From the NCBI RefSeq assembly GCF_000296815.2, contig NZ_CAIT01000006.1, positions 1,618,777 to 1,682,776 on the forward strand: DNA of 64,000 nucleotides, written 5' to 3'. The notes beneath the pieces were generated by a model, which was not told the origin of the DNA, searched no databases, and saw nothing but the letters and a program-made list of their open reading frames with translations. The DNA comes from Fibrisoma limi BUZ 3. GTDB taxonomy: Bacteria; Bacteroidota; Bacteroidia; Cytophagales; Spirosomataceae. The position numbers and the translations under genes were made by a program. Shown piece after piece: positions 15,764 to 24,314 of the stretch; the first letter of the stretch is position 1, and the number at the start of each line of letters is the position of its first letter.

Positions 15764-16291
15764 ATGCAAACCCTTACGCAGCACCAGGTAGATATTCTTC
15801 GTAATCACCTCCTCCTGAACGGCTCCGACCCTTTTCTGCTCGACGAACTCCTCGATCATCTGGCCTGCGAAGTGGAATACTACGTATGGCTCGGCCTGCC
15901 CTTCGAAAAAGCCCTGGAGCACGTCCAGCACAATACTGACCGACAAACCGTCAGCCAGTTGAACAAGACGTATTACCAGGAACTGACGACCCAGTCGGAC
16001 AACCAGCTCCGGGTCGACACCCTCGACGACATTGTGTTCGAAAACCGAAACAAGGCCTATGGTGCCTACGATTTGCGGCAGATGTACCCCAAAGTGATGC
16101 GGAATGCGCTGTTCCTGACCCTCGGCTTATTTCTGATGTTGATGGGCCTGATGGGTGGCGTCAGCAAAGGAAACTGGTCCTACGCCAGCCGCTGGGGCGT
16201 GATGTGGATCGTCGGCCTTTGCACCACGGCCTACGGGGGTGGCAACTGGTATTTGCAGAGCGTCCGGCAGAAATACATGATCCGGGAATAG
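15764..16291 (+). CDS. PadR-partner membrane protein with TonB-like N-terminal motif
   Basis: The protein has 175 residues. Residues 1-60 are helical (FLLDELLDHLACEVEYYV and a following helix with FEKALEHV), similar to the HAAS/permease-prefix domains often encoded after PadR genes. Then comes LDDIVFENRNKAYGAY (about 86-101), a motif that in Bacteroidota normally starts TonB proteins just before their membrane anchor. Two membrane segments follow (about 112-132 and 143-162). There is no TonB C-terminal domain. The combination suggests a regulated membrane sensor or adaptor, but its role is unknown. Confidence 0.6.
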   Translation: MQTLTQHQVDILRNHLLLNGSDPFLLDELLDHLACEVEYYVWLGLPFEKALEHVQHNTDRQTVSQLNKTYYQELTTQSDNQLRVDTLDDIVFENRNKAYGAYDLRQMYPKVMRNALFLTLGLFLMLMGLMGGVSKGNWSYASRWGVMWIVGLCTTAYGGGNWYLQSVRQKYMIRE

Positions 16292-16458
16292 TGGCCAGAA
16301 CTGCCCGGGTTGGCAGGAACGGGGAAGCGACGGATTCATCGGTAATTTACTGGCGCTTCATCTAGCAAAAGGCCCCATTGGTCGATCTGAGGGAGAAGGT
16401 TGTTAAACGGCGGGAGTCAATCGGCTTCTAACCGACAAACAACAAAAACTCAGAAACC

Positions 16459-16848
16459 ATGAAAAAGTCACTCATGTTCCTCGCCACCCTTACCGTTCTG
16501 ACCGCTGGCTGCGCCGTTGCCCAACCCGGCTATAACCGGTACCCCACTCCGGCCCAGACGAATCCGAGGGCTGACGATGCGTACGAAGCCTACCGAATTG
16601 ATCAGTTGGATAACATTGTTGGGCTGACCAACCGGCAGGAAAAACAACTGAGAAAGATTGAGAACGACTACGACCGCCGTGGCCTGACAGCCCGTGAGCG
16701 CCGGAATCCACAAGCGTTCCAGCGACTCCAGCGGGAGAAACAGCAGGCCATGCTCGCGGTACTGACACCGGCTCAGCGGCAAAAGCTGTTTGCCTTCCAG
16801 CAGGGCCGTCGGTACGACCGGGGCGGCATCTACGGTCGTCGTGGATAA
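16459..16848 (+). CDS. Small secreted protein, Spy/CpxP-like
   Basis: The protein has 129 residues with a signal peptide (MKKSLMFLATLTVLTAGCAVAQ). TAGC could be a lipobox, but the following AVAQ fits a signal peptidase I site. The mature part is helical and rich in Arg and Gln. It contains LTNRQEKQLRKIENDY and VLTPAQRQKLFAFQ, which resemble the LTPxQ repeats of Spy/CpxP periplasmic chaperones. The end is Gly/Arg/Tyr-rich. It follows the PadR pair by 167 bases and ends just before a shared terminator. Confidence 0.6.
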   Translation: MKKSLMFLATLTVLTAGCAVAQPGYNRYPTPAQTNPRADDAYEAYRIDQLDNIVGLTNRQEKQLRKIENDYDRRGLTARERRNPQAFQRLQREKQQAMLAVLTPAQRQKLFAFQQGRRYDRGGIYGRRG

Positions 16849-16854
16849 ACCAAT

Positions 16855-16892
16855 GCAAAACCCCAGTCGCGTTCGTGTGGCTGGGGTTTTGC
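16855..16892. terminator. Bidirectional terminator
   Basis: GCAAAACCCCAG (16855-16866) and CTGGGGTTTTGC (16881-16892) pair over 12 bp with a 14-base loop. The T-run on the right and the A-run on the left make it work in both directions, ending the plus-strand gene at 16848 and the minus-strand permease gene at 16894. Confidence 0.85.
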
Positions 16893-16893
16893 G

Positions 16894-17739
16894 TTAGACA
16901 ACCCGCCGGACAATGGCCTTCCGGTTGAGCCACAACAGCAGGACGGGGGGTATTAGCAACAGCAGCGACGCCACGGCTGCAAGCCGGCTGTTAGCCTCTC
17001 CCACATAAATGAACACCTGCACCGTCAGCGTCTGTACTTTTCCAACACTCAGGTAATTAGTCAGCCCAAAATCAAACCAGGCGATCAGGAACGTCTGAAA
17101 CAGGCACGTAATGAGCAGCGGCCGGGCGAGGGGCAGCAGTACCCGCCGAAATGCCTGCACCTGCGTACAGCCGAGCGTCCGGCTTAGCTGCTCATACTGC
17201 CTTGCCTGTTCTCCCCAGAAACTCCGAAAAAACAGCGCGGCAAACGGTATCGTAATCAACAGCAGGCCAAGCACCACCCCGACCAGCGAGCCCGACAGGT
17301 GCAGCCGGATGAAATACGGCTGGATCAACACCGCCAGCAGTACGGGCGGCAAAGCATACGGCAGATAGCTCAGCGTTACCCAGCGGTCGGGCCGAGTGGC
17401 ACCGGCTATGGCGCGGGCCACCACAAAGCCCCCTGCCGTCGAAACAATCGCCACGACCGTAGCAATCAGCAGGCTCAGCAGCAACCCGGAAGCCAGCGCA
17501 CTATCCGCCGACAACACACGGGTCAGCGCATCGAGGGCGTAGGTCGGCGGCAGTACGTCGGGAAAGCGCCAGTACTGACCCAGCGCCAACAGTAGCAGCA
17601 GCACGAACGGCAGACTGAACAACAGCAACAGGCCCCAAGCCAATCCGCTACGCGGCATGGAACCTGGCAGACCGGCCCGCGATTTGGTATCCGGATTTGC
17701 CCGGACGACTTCGTCAAGTGTCGACTGATTAGAGGGCAT
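16894..17739 (-). CDS. ABC transporter permease 2
   Basis: The protein has 281 residues with a cytoplasmic leader of about 30 residues, then six membrane segments. The EAA-type loop that contacts the ATPase is EQLSRTLGCTQVQAFRRV followed by LLPLARP, typical of binding-protein-dependent importers. It overlaps the preceding permease gene by 11 bases and ends at a shared terminator. The matching ATPase gene is separated from it by three plus-strand genes (15377-16848). Confidence 0.85.
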   Translation of the reverse strand: MPSNQSTLDEVVRANPDTKSRAGLPGSMPRSGLAWGLLLLFSLPFVLLLLLALGQYWRFPDVLPPTYALDALTRVLSADSALASGLLLSLLIATVVAIVSTAGGFVVARAIAGATRPDRWVTLSYLPYALPPVLLAVLIQPYFIRLHLSGSLVGVVLGLLLITIPFAALFFRSFWGEQARQYEQLSRTLGCTQVQAFRRVLLPLARPLLITCLFQTFLIAWFDFGLTNYLSVGKVQTLTVQVFIYVGEANSRLAAVASLLLLIPPVLLLWLNRKAIVRRVV

Positions 17740-18571
17740 GACGTTGGGTCCAGCGGGTTGTTGCGTAAATAACAGCCATCAATACCAGGGTGACCAGAAA
17801 CCCGACCAGATAGCCCATGGGCAGTTCCGTCAGGTCGAAACGCTGCAGCTTTGTGGTGATGTACAGCGACAGCATCTGCGGGTAATTCCGGCCCAGCAGC
17901 AGGGGAATGTCGTAAGCCCCCAGCACCGCCACGCCGTACAGAACCAGCGTTGGGGCGGCCCGGCGAAGGAGAATGGGCGCAGCCACCCGCCGGTTGAACT
18001 GCCAACTCGACGCTCCCAGTGTTCGGGTCAGGTTTCGCAGCTCATCCAGCCGGGCGTCAGCGTAGAGGGACTGAAACAGCAGGGTAAAAAACGGAAATGC
18101 CAGCCCTACCTGCGCCAGCAGAATACCCAGGCCCGCTCCATCCTGAATCAGCTCCGGGAAACCAGCCGGCGATTGAATCAGGTGCAGTTGGTAGGCCATC
18201 CGCGCCAGCCAGCCCGATCCACCCAGCAACTGAAACAGATAAAAGGCCATCACCAGCGACGGAAACAGGAGAGGCACGTACAGCAAGGTCGGGAACGGCC
18301 AATGGCGTAATGTGGTCTGGTATCTCAGAACCAGAACCAGAGCAAGTATCACCGCCAGTCCCACCGACACTACCGCTACGTACAGGCTGAATCCCAGCGA
18401 TGTCAGCAATGAGGTTTCGCCAGGTAGCTGCTGCCAGTACCGGGGGGTAAAACCCACCGATAACGGCCCCACCAACCCAACACTGTACAAAAACGCATTG
18501 AACAACCCGGCCAGTGGCAAACCCACCACCAGCAGGGCGTATAGCCAGAGCAGAAGTGATCGCTGTTTCAC
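17729..18571 (-). CDS. ABC transporter permease 1
   Basis: The protein has 280 residues with about six membrane segments. The EAA-type loop is ELRNLTRTLGASSWQFNRRV followed by AAPILLR. It pairs with the overlapping permease gene at 16894-17739. In the enterobacterial YnjBCD system both halves are fused into one long YnjC; here they are separate. It begins 13 bases after the binding-protein gene. Confidence 0.85.
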   Translation of the reverse strand: MKQRSLLLWLYALLVVGLPLAGLFNAFLYSVGLVGPLSVGFTPRYWQQLPGETSLLTSLGFSLYVAVVSVGLAVILALVLVLRYQTTLRHWPFPTLLYVPLLFPSLVMAFYLFQLLGGSGWLARMAYQLHLIQSPAGFPELIQDGAGLGILLAQVGLAFPFFTLLFQSLYADARLDELRNLTRTLGASSWQFNRRVAAPILLRRAAPTLVLYGVAVLGAYDIPLLLGRNYPQMLSLYITTKLQRFDLTELPMGYLVGFLVTLVLMAVIYATTRWTQRHAL

Positions 18572-18584
18572 CGTATCGGTCCTA

Positions 18585-19811
18585 TTATTTGTTGTTTTCG
18601 ATCACCTTTGTCCGGAAATCTTTGTATAGCCGAACCATATATTCCGGCGCAGGCTCCTGAAACGCCAGTCCCTGAATGAGGTCCCGTTTGGGTGCGTACC
18701 GGCGCGTGGGCAGGTTATTGAACTTCGTCTGGTAGTCAGCCGGTAGTTTGTTGATGGCCAGCACGGTATGATCACCCCAGACGTTTGGGTCCATTTTTTT
18801 GAGCTGCGCTTCGGGCGACATCAGGAAATTCGCGACTACCATAGCCGCTTCCGGATGCTGACCGGTACGAATAATACCCATGTAGTGCGTGTTCTGGATG
18901 GTACCGGGTGCCGGTACGTACGCCCGGGCCGTTTTTGGGAAAAAGCCCAGATTTACCTTATTGTCGACCTCGGCATCGTTGTTCGAGAACGTAAAGGCGA
19001 CTTCGCCGTTGGCAAACAACTGGTGCAGGGTTGAGAGTTGCTCCGGAAAGGTTTCACCCCGTTTCCAAAAGTATGGTTTCAGCTCGTTGATCTGCCGAAA
19101 TACCTCCCCCGACCACTTTTCGTAGACGTCCTCACGGAATTTACCCTGAAATAGTTTCGGATCACCAGACAACGCAATCATCCATGATTTTAGAACGGTC
19201 ATCCCCGTAAATTCATTCGGGATGGTGAACTGGCCGGGGTGCGCCTTTATGTAGGCCGGTAACTCGGCAAACGAACGGGGCGGCTGGCTGATCCTCTGCG
19301 AATCATAGATGAACGCCAGTTGTACGTTGCCCCAGGGCACCTCCATGCCATTGACCGGCTGCTGAAAGTCAACTCCAATGAACGGATTGCTGAAATCAAC
19401 GTAGCGGGCGTTCGGCATCCTGTCGGTTACGGGTCCGAGCAGGCCATCGATCTGCCGGAGCTGGTAGAAGGTTTCCCCGTTAATCCACACCATATCGATC
19501 TGGCTGGGTTGGCCGGCCTCCCGTTCGGCCACGAGTGTCTGCACAATCTGTGCCCCCTGCCCGCCCGAAATCTGGAGATCGATACCGAATCGTTCTTTCA
19601 CAGTCGGCTTCACGTACTTGTTCATGTAGTCATTGATGTACGGATCGCCCAGCCACATCAGCAGTACTACGGGCTGGTTCCGCCCCCGCTCGTCAATCTG
19701 GTCCCACGATTGGTTCAGAACAGTGGCCGGATCGCGCTGTTCATTTGTGGAACAGGCCGTGCAGAGTAGCGAAAGAAAAAGTATGACTCTAACGAGGTTC
19801 ATGGTAAACAT
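18585..19811 (-). CDS. ABC transporter substrate-binding lipoprotein, YnjB-like
   Basis: The protein has 408 residues with a lipoprotein leader ending LLCTACST. The mature part starts with a strand ending WLGDPYINDYMNKYV and shows the two-lobe periplasmic binding pattern; VNGMEVPWGNVQLAFIYD is a hinge-type segment. The long form and W-GD-YIN-Y start resemble YnjB (COG4134), whose substrate is not firmly known. It is first of three genes transcribed leftward with the two permeases. The substrate might be a metal chelate or small organic compound, but the sequence does not tell. Confidence 0.75.
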   Translation of the reverse strand: MFTMNLVRVILFLSLLCTACSTNEQRDPATVLNQSWDQIDERGRNQPVVLLMWLGDPYINDYMNKYVKPTVKERFGIDLQISGGQGAQIVQTLVAEREAGQPSQIDMVWINGETFYQLRQIDGLLGPVTDRMPNARYVDFSNPFIGVDFQQPVNGMEVPWGNVQLAFIYDSQRISQPPRSFAELPAYIKAHPGQFTIPNEFTGMTVLKSWMIALSGDPKLFQGKFREDVYEKWSGEVFRQINELKPYFWKRGETFPEQLSTLHQLFANGEVAFTFSNNDAEVDNKVNLGFFPKTARAYVPAPGTIQNTHYMGIIRTGQHPEAAMVVANFLMSPEAQLKKMDPNVWGDHTVLAINKLPADYQTKFNNLPTRRYAPKRDLIQGLAFQEPAPEYMVRLYKDFRTKVIENNK

Positions 19812-19862
19812 TCGTAAGTGGCTAAAATAAAGCCTTTTTGTTTTTAATAATCGTATTCGTTT

Positions 19863-19986
19863 AGCGGTCAGACGTACCGTCGACCGGCTTTAACCAGACA
19901 CGAGCTTTCCAGCGGTCAGACGTACCGTCAGACCGAGTCATCCGACCCCTCAGGTCTGACGGTACGTCTGACCGGCTTCAACCAGA
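19863..19986. repeat. Palindromic repeat element with three partial copies
   Basis: Bases 19913-19934 and 19953-19974 are perfect 22-bp inverted repeats with an 18-base spacer. A third copy of the first 19 bases (AGCGGTCAGACGTACCGTC) is at 19863-19881. The tail GACCGGCTTTAACCAGA (19882-19898) recurs with one change at 19970-19986. It looks like a REP-type dispersed element between a transporter operon and a receptor gene. The rest of 19812-20195 holds nothing else I recognise. Confidence 0.75.
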
Positions 19987-20195
19987 TATTCACCAATACC
20001 GGGAATCAGCCCCTGTTGCCCGGAACAGATCAAAAAAGAGACGGCCCGCTCAAAGAACAAGCCGTCTGCCAGAACACACCTAATTAAAACAAACTTGGTA
20101 GTGAAGATGGACGGGTTGGGTAGAAATTGCTTCTCTTCCTGACGAATCCCGTTCATCCCCAACTACTCAACACACTGTTCAATCCCACGGTTACG

Positions 20196-23100
20196 TCAAA
20201 ACAGATAGCGCACCCCAAACTGAAACTGACGGGGTGGAGCGGCATTTCGCTGGACAATGCCGCTGCCCCGGGGGCCAATCTGAATTTGATTACTCTGCGT
20301 GGCATTGTTGGAATAACCACTCAGGTTATTCGTATTAAATACGTTAAAAACATCCGCCCGGATTTCAATCCGTCGATTAAGTTGACTAGTCAGCGGAACG
20401 GCAAATTGAGCACTGACATCCACCACTTTAGACCAGGGCAGGCGGTCATTATTGCGGCTCTCGCCGGGCTGCCGATCGCTGTTACCCACATACGCATCAC
20501 CAAATGCCCCGCCGTCGCCGTTCAGATCGTTGGTCGTGATCTGCTGGCCATTAACCAGCACTGGCTGTAGGTTCTGGTCCACAACAACGTATCGTGTTCC
20601 ATCGGGCACCCGGTTAATCGGCTGACCGCTCTGCACCAGGGCCGCGGCTGTTAAGGTCAGCCAACGCCCCACGTAATAGTTCACGATCCCGTTGATGATG
20701 TGCCGCCGGTCGTTGACGGACGGTCCCCATTCGGCCGCGAAGTTGTTGGCATCCATAGCCCGGAAGTTAATATCCTCGGTGTCGTTGTACAACCGCGACA
20801 GCGTGTAGATCAGCCGATAGGCATAGTTGCTAGCTCCCTTGTCCTTTTGCAGGTTCACACTCAGGGCCATGTATCGCGAGCGGCCCGCCGTTTCGGTCAT
20901 CACCAGGCTCTGCGCCACGCCGGTCAGCGTCCGTCCGTCGATGACGGCCGAGCCGTTCGAGATCGGTAGCGGTCGGGTCGAGTTGGCCCAGTCGGTCGAC
21001 CGGGCGATGTTCCGCTGCGCACTCAGGCTGTAGTCCCACGGGGCCGGTGCGTTCAGGTTGCGGGTGCGGAACAGGTTGTACGATTCGTTGTAGACGGCAT
21101 CGGCGTAGAACAGCACATTGTCATTCACCTGATACTGGTAGCCGAGCGTCGTCTGGAGGGTGTACGGGTTCTGGTAGCCATTGGGGTTCAGAATCCGGCG
21201 TTCGCCACTGAACAGGTTCCGCTGCCCGGCATACGAGGAAGCCGGTGGGCCCTGAAGGTACCGAATGGGTTGCCCCGTATTGCTGGTAGCGCCCCCAACG
21301 GTCAGATTACCATCGAACGTAACCCGGTCGATGTTGGTGTTCGCGGGCAGAATCCCCCGCTCCACAAAGTACTGAATCTGGCGCCGGAAGTCGGCCCCGG
21401 TGTTGTTCTGCTGGAGGGCGTCGCTGTAGATTGAGTACAGGATCTTATCGTAGAAGAGCCCTACCCCACCCCGCAAGGCCGAGCGGCCGGTCAGTTTGTA
21501 ATTGAAGCTACCCCGGGGAGCAATGTTGTTAAAATCGCCCTGAGCCGCCCCTCCTTTCGACAGGTTGTCGTAGTCGTAGCGCAGCCCGAGCGTTACGTTC
21601 AACTGCGGGCTAACCGTCCACTGATCCTCGGCATACAGACTGACAATGTTCTGAGTGGTACCATACGCAGCCGGACGTAGTTCCACGGCATAGCTCAGCA
21701 CCCGGGCATCGGCCGGAATATCAGTCGGGCTGAGATTTGTGCCGATGTTCCGTTCGCGAAGTGCAGCCAGTTGAGCCGCCGTTAGCTGCACCGTATAGCT
21801 TCCGTTTGGATTGCCCCCGCCGAAGAGTTCATGGTTTGCTGAAATGAGTTCAGCCCCGGCCCGGAACGTATGATTGCCGCGGTAAAACGAGAATTTCTGC
21901 TGTACCTGAACGGTACTTTCGTGCGAATCGAACAGGTAGCCCGGATGACCCAGGTAGGCAACGCCCTGCCCGGTTGGGTCAAGCACCGTTACGTCGGGGC
22001 TGTCGGGGTTTTCGGCCCGGGCGTAGTTCCAGCGGAAGCGGCTGTACTGCACGTTCGTTTCCGACGCGAACCGATCCGTCGCATACGTATTCCTCGACGC
22101 AATCAGCAGCGAATTACGATCCTGCGCATTGGCCCCCGACGGGAACGTGATGCCGCCGGAGAGCCCACCGGCCTGCCGACCGATGGCCACCTGCCCAACG
22201 TTGACCCGTAGCGATGACTTAAAGCGATCGTTCCAGAACTGGTCGATCTTCCCCGAGATGTAGGTAAAGCGGTTTGTGCCACGGATGGTCTCGTTGATGC
22301 CGAGCAGCGGGGCCGTGAGCAGATTGTCCTTGATGTCGGTCGTATGCTCTACGTTCAGGTAGTAGAACGTTTTGTTTTTAACGAGGGCACCGCCTACCCC
22401 AAAACCGCCCTGGTAGCGCTGGAAGCCGTCTTTCACCTGATTGCCGGATAGATCACGCAGCGGATAGCTGGTCTGGGCATCGATCACCGCACCAGGTCGG
22501 GTCAGGAAAAATACCTCACCGGTGGTTTCGTTACTCCCCGATTTGCTGGTGATGTTGATAATTCCGTTGCCGGTATTTCCAAACTCCACCGAATAGTTGT
22601 TGGTCAGTACGGTTACGTTGCGCGTAAAGCCCACCGGAACGGCAAACTTCTGACCACCCAGAAACCGCTCATTATTGTCCATTCCGTCGATCAGGTAGTT
22701 GTTGTACAGGCCGTTGGCTCCGTTGATACTGACGTTCGGAGCTTCCGGAAAGAAGCCCGTTGCCTGACTGACGTTGGGCAGACGGTAGAGCACCCGGGTG
22801 ATGTCGCGGCCCTCAACCGGCAGTTCTTCCACTTTCCGGATGTCGATTTCGGAAGCCACTTCAGCGTTGACGGTATTGATCCGCGACGCACTCGTACTCC
22901 GAACCTGAACTTCCGACAGTGAGACTTCCCGTTTGGCCGGCAGCAGCAGCGTCACCGACCGGCGGAAGTTTGCCCGCAGCACAATACCTGCGGCTTCACT
23001 TTCCAGGTACGTATCATTTTCTTTCGTGTACACGCGATACACCCCGTTTAGCGACAAAGCCCGGAACAGCACTTTTCCATTGGCATCGGTCTGCGCCGAC

Positions 23101-23261
23101 TGGTTCAGACCAATCGCCGGGTTTTCAAGGTACACCGTCTGACCAGTTACGGCCTGCTGCCGGGTGAGTTCGCGGACAGTCACAAGCAGATCGGTCGTCT
23201 GGGCAAACGCGTGATAAGTCAGGCTCAGCATGAGCCAGCAAAACAAGAATAGTTTTTTCAT
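20196..23261 (-). CDS. TonB-dependent outer-membrane receptor with carboxypeptidase-like N-terminus
   Basis: The protein has 1021 residues. A signal peptide (MKKLFLFCWLMLSLTYHAFA) is followed by a carboxypeptidase-regulatory-like beta domain (about 25-115), a plug domain (about 130-260: VEELPVEGRDITRVLYRLPN, then YNNYLIDGMDNNERF) and a long beta-barrel ending in RQFQFGVRYLF. It takes up a substrate across the outer membrane using TonB energy. No SusD partner is present, so it is not a standard glycan importer. It lies 103 bases downstream of the DUF2064 gene, and a GCTGC-GTGA-GCAGC hairpin occurs in that gap. The substrate is unknown. Confidence 0.88.
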   Translation of the reverse strand: MKKLFLFCWLMLSLTYHAFAQTTDLLVTVRELTRQQAVTGQTVYLENPAIGLNQSAQTDANGKVLFRALSLNGVYRVYTKENDTYLESEAAGIVLRANFRRSVTLLLPAKREVSLSEVQVRSTSASRINTVNAEVASEIDIRKVEELPVEGRDITRVLYRLPNVSQATGFFPEAPNVSINGANGLYNNYLIDGMDNNERFLGGQKFAVPVGFTRNVTVLTNNYSVEFGNTGNGIINITSKSGSNETTGEVFFLTRPGAVIDAQTSYPLRDLSGNQVKDGFQRYQGGFGVGGALVKNKTFYYLNVEHTTDIKDNLLTAPLLGINETIRGTNRFTYISGKIDQFWNDRFKSSLRVNVGQVAIGRQAGGLSGGITFPSGANAQDRNSLLIASRNTYATDRFASETNVQYSRFRWNYARAENPDSPDVTVLDPTGQGVAYLGHPGYLFDSHESTVQVQQKFSFYRGNHTFRAGAELISANHELFGGGNPNGSYTVQLTAAQLAALRERNIGTNLSPTDIPADARVLSYAVELRPAAYGTTQNIVSLYAEDQWTVSPQLNVTLGLRYDYDNLSKGGAAQGDFNNIAPRGSFNYKLTGRSALRGGVGLFYDKILYSIYSDALQQNNTGADFRRQIQYFVERGILPANTNIDRVTFDGNLTVGGATSNTGQPIRYLQGPPASSYAGQRNLFSGERRILNPNGYQNPYTLQTTLGYQYQVNDNVLFYADAVYNESYNLFRTRNLNAPAPWDYSLSAQRNIARSTDWANSTRPLPISNGSAVIDGRTLTGVAQSLVMTETAGRSRYMALSVNLQKDKGASNYAYRLIYTLSRLYNDTEDINFRAMDANNFAAEWGPSVNDRRHIINGIVNYYVGRWLTLTAAALVQSGQPINRVPDGTRYVVVDQNLQPVLVNGQQITTNDLNGDGGAFGDAYVGNSDRQPGESRNNDRLPWSKVVDVSAQFAVPLTSQLNRRIEIRADVFNVFNTNNLSGYSNNATQSNQIQIGPRGSGIVQRNAAPPRQFQFGVRYLF

Positions 23262-23364
23262 CGATGAAACGGCTGCTCACGCAGCAAATTGACGTTCTAA
23301 AGGGGTAAAGCAATTCGAACCGGTGTTGTAGTTACCGGCGAGCTCAGCAGACATGGAACGGCTA

Positions 23365-24099
23365 TCAGCCAAGAGCGGGAGGAGCGCGCAAACTGCGGCT
23401 GCAACTGGAGAAGTGAAGTGAAGAAGAAACAATGAAATAAACGTCGGCGATAACCCAATCCAACAGGGTGCCAATACGACCGGTCAGCCACGCAAACGCA
23501 CCGGCCAGCCAGCTACCGGTTCGTACGTCGGTGGCCTCGTTCCAGTCGGCCCGTAATGTTGCCAATGCCCTGGTTCTGCCAAACGATTCCTGCAGCAGAG
23601 TGTGCAGGGCCGCCCCCAGTCCGGCCGTCTGCCAGGGCAGTTGCTCGAACGAATCGGCATGATCGGCGGTCAGGAAACGATGGTCGAGACCGAACAGGAA
23701 AACGCCCCCCCGCTGATCGAAGCCAAGCGGCAGGCCACCCGCAGCCAGCGTATCGGCAGCAGCCCGCAAATCAGCGACGTGAAGGCTGGGGCAGTCGTTT
23801 CCGATGACGATGATCCGATCGTATCCCTGCTGCAGGGCGGCTGTTGCGGCCAGGCGAAGTTGCCGGCCAAAAGGCAACGTCTGTTCGGGCGGGGCAAGAA
23901 GAGTGGCTGATCGCAGACAAGGCAGACCGGCTGCCTGTATTTTAGCCACGGCCAGTTGCTGAAGGTTATCCCACAGTTGTTGCCCTCTCCGCTGACGTCG
24001 CCTACCCAACCGCGTCGTTACCGATGCTTTACGGATCGTTTCAGCACGCGCGGAGAGCGTAAACAGAAGAACAGCAGTACGGGAATAATTGGCAGCCAT
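23365..24099 (-). CDS. DUF2064 (TIGR04282-type) nucleotidyl/glycosyltransferase-like protein
   Basis: The protein has 244 residues and starts with TAVLLFTLSARAE, the family's first strand. The key motif is VIGNDCPSLHVADLRAA, equal to the G-DCP motif of the DUF2064 family, followed by PLGFDQRGGVFLFGL, the usual D-GG-L segment. The family is related to GT-A transferases and is often found with radical SAM or arsenosugar genes. Here it lies near, but not next to, an arsenic operon and a radical SAM gene. The last 40 residues are hydrophobic and Ser-rich, unlike the family core. It is divergent from kup. Confidence 0.75.
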   Translation of the reverse strand: MAANYSRTAVLLFTLSARAETIRKASVTTRLGRRRQRRGQQLWDNLQQLAVAKIQAAGLPCLRSATLLAPPEQTLPFGRQLRLAATAALQQGYDRIIVIGNDCPSLHVADLRAAADTLAAGGLPLGFDQRGGVFLFGLDHRFLTADHADSFEQLPWQTAGLGAALHTLLQESFGRTRALATLRADWNEATDVRTGSWLAGAFAWLTGRIGTLLDWVIADVYFIVSSSLHFSSCSRSLRAPPALG

Positions 24100-24261
24100 A
24101 ACGTTAAAACCGACGCAATGTACAGGTTCGACTTCACTTCCGATAGCACATTACCAATAAAATCTACGCACGAAGCTAGTTCATGGATTTCCCGCGGCTC
24201 CGAACGGACCCAGGCAGATTAACTTTCTTGTCGCACTCAGTCAATAATAGTAAACATAGCC

Positions 24262-24269
24262 TATCTTTG
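24262..24269 (+). promoter_or_regulatory. -7 promoter element of kup
   Basis: TATCTTTG is a perfect TAnnTTTG box 45 bases before the kup start codon. The nearest TTG upstream (24228-24230) is too far for a standard -33 box. Confidence 0.5.
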
Positions 24270-24314
24270 CCGCGTTTTTACCCTCTGCACAGTACGTAGG
24301 CTGAAGCCTCATTT

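Noticed and set aside
23271-23345. RNA element before the TonB receptor (GGTTCGAATT and a GTGA-loop hairpin)
   Set aside because: Only a short hairpin and a partial T-loop-like string; no paired T-stem or second arm could be found.
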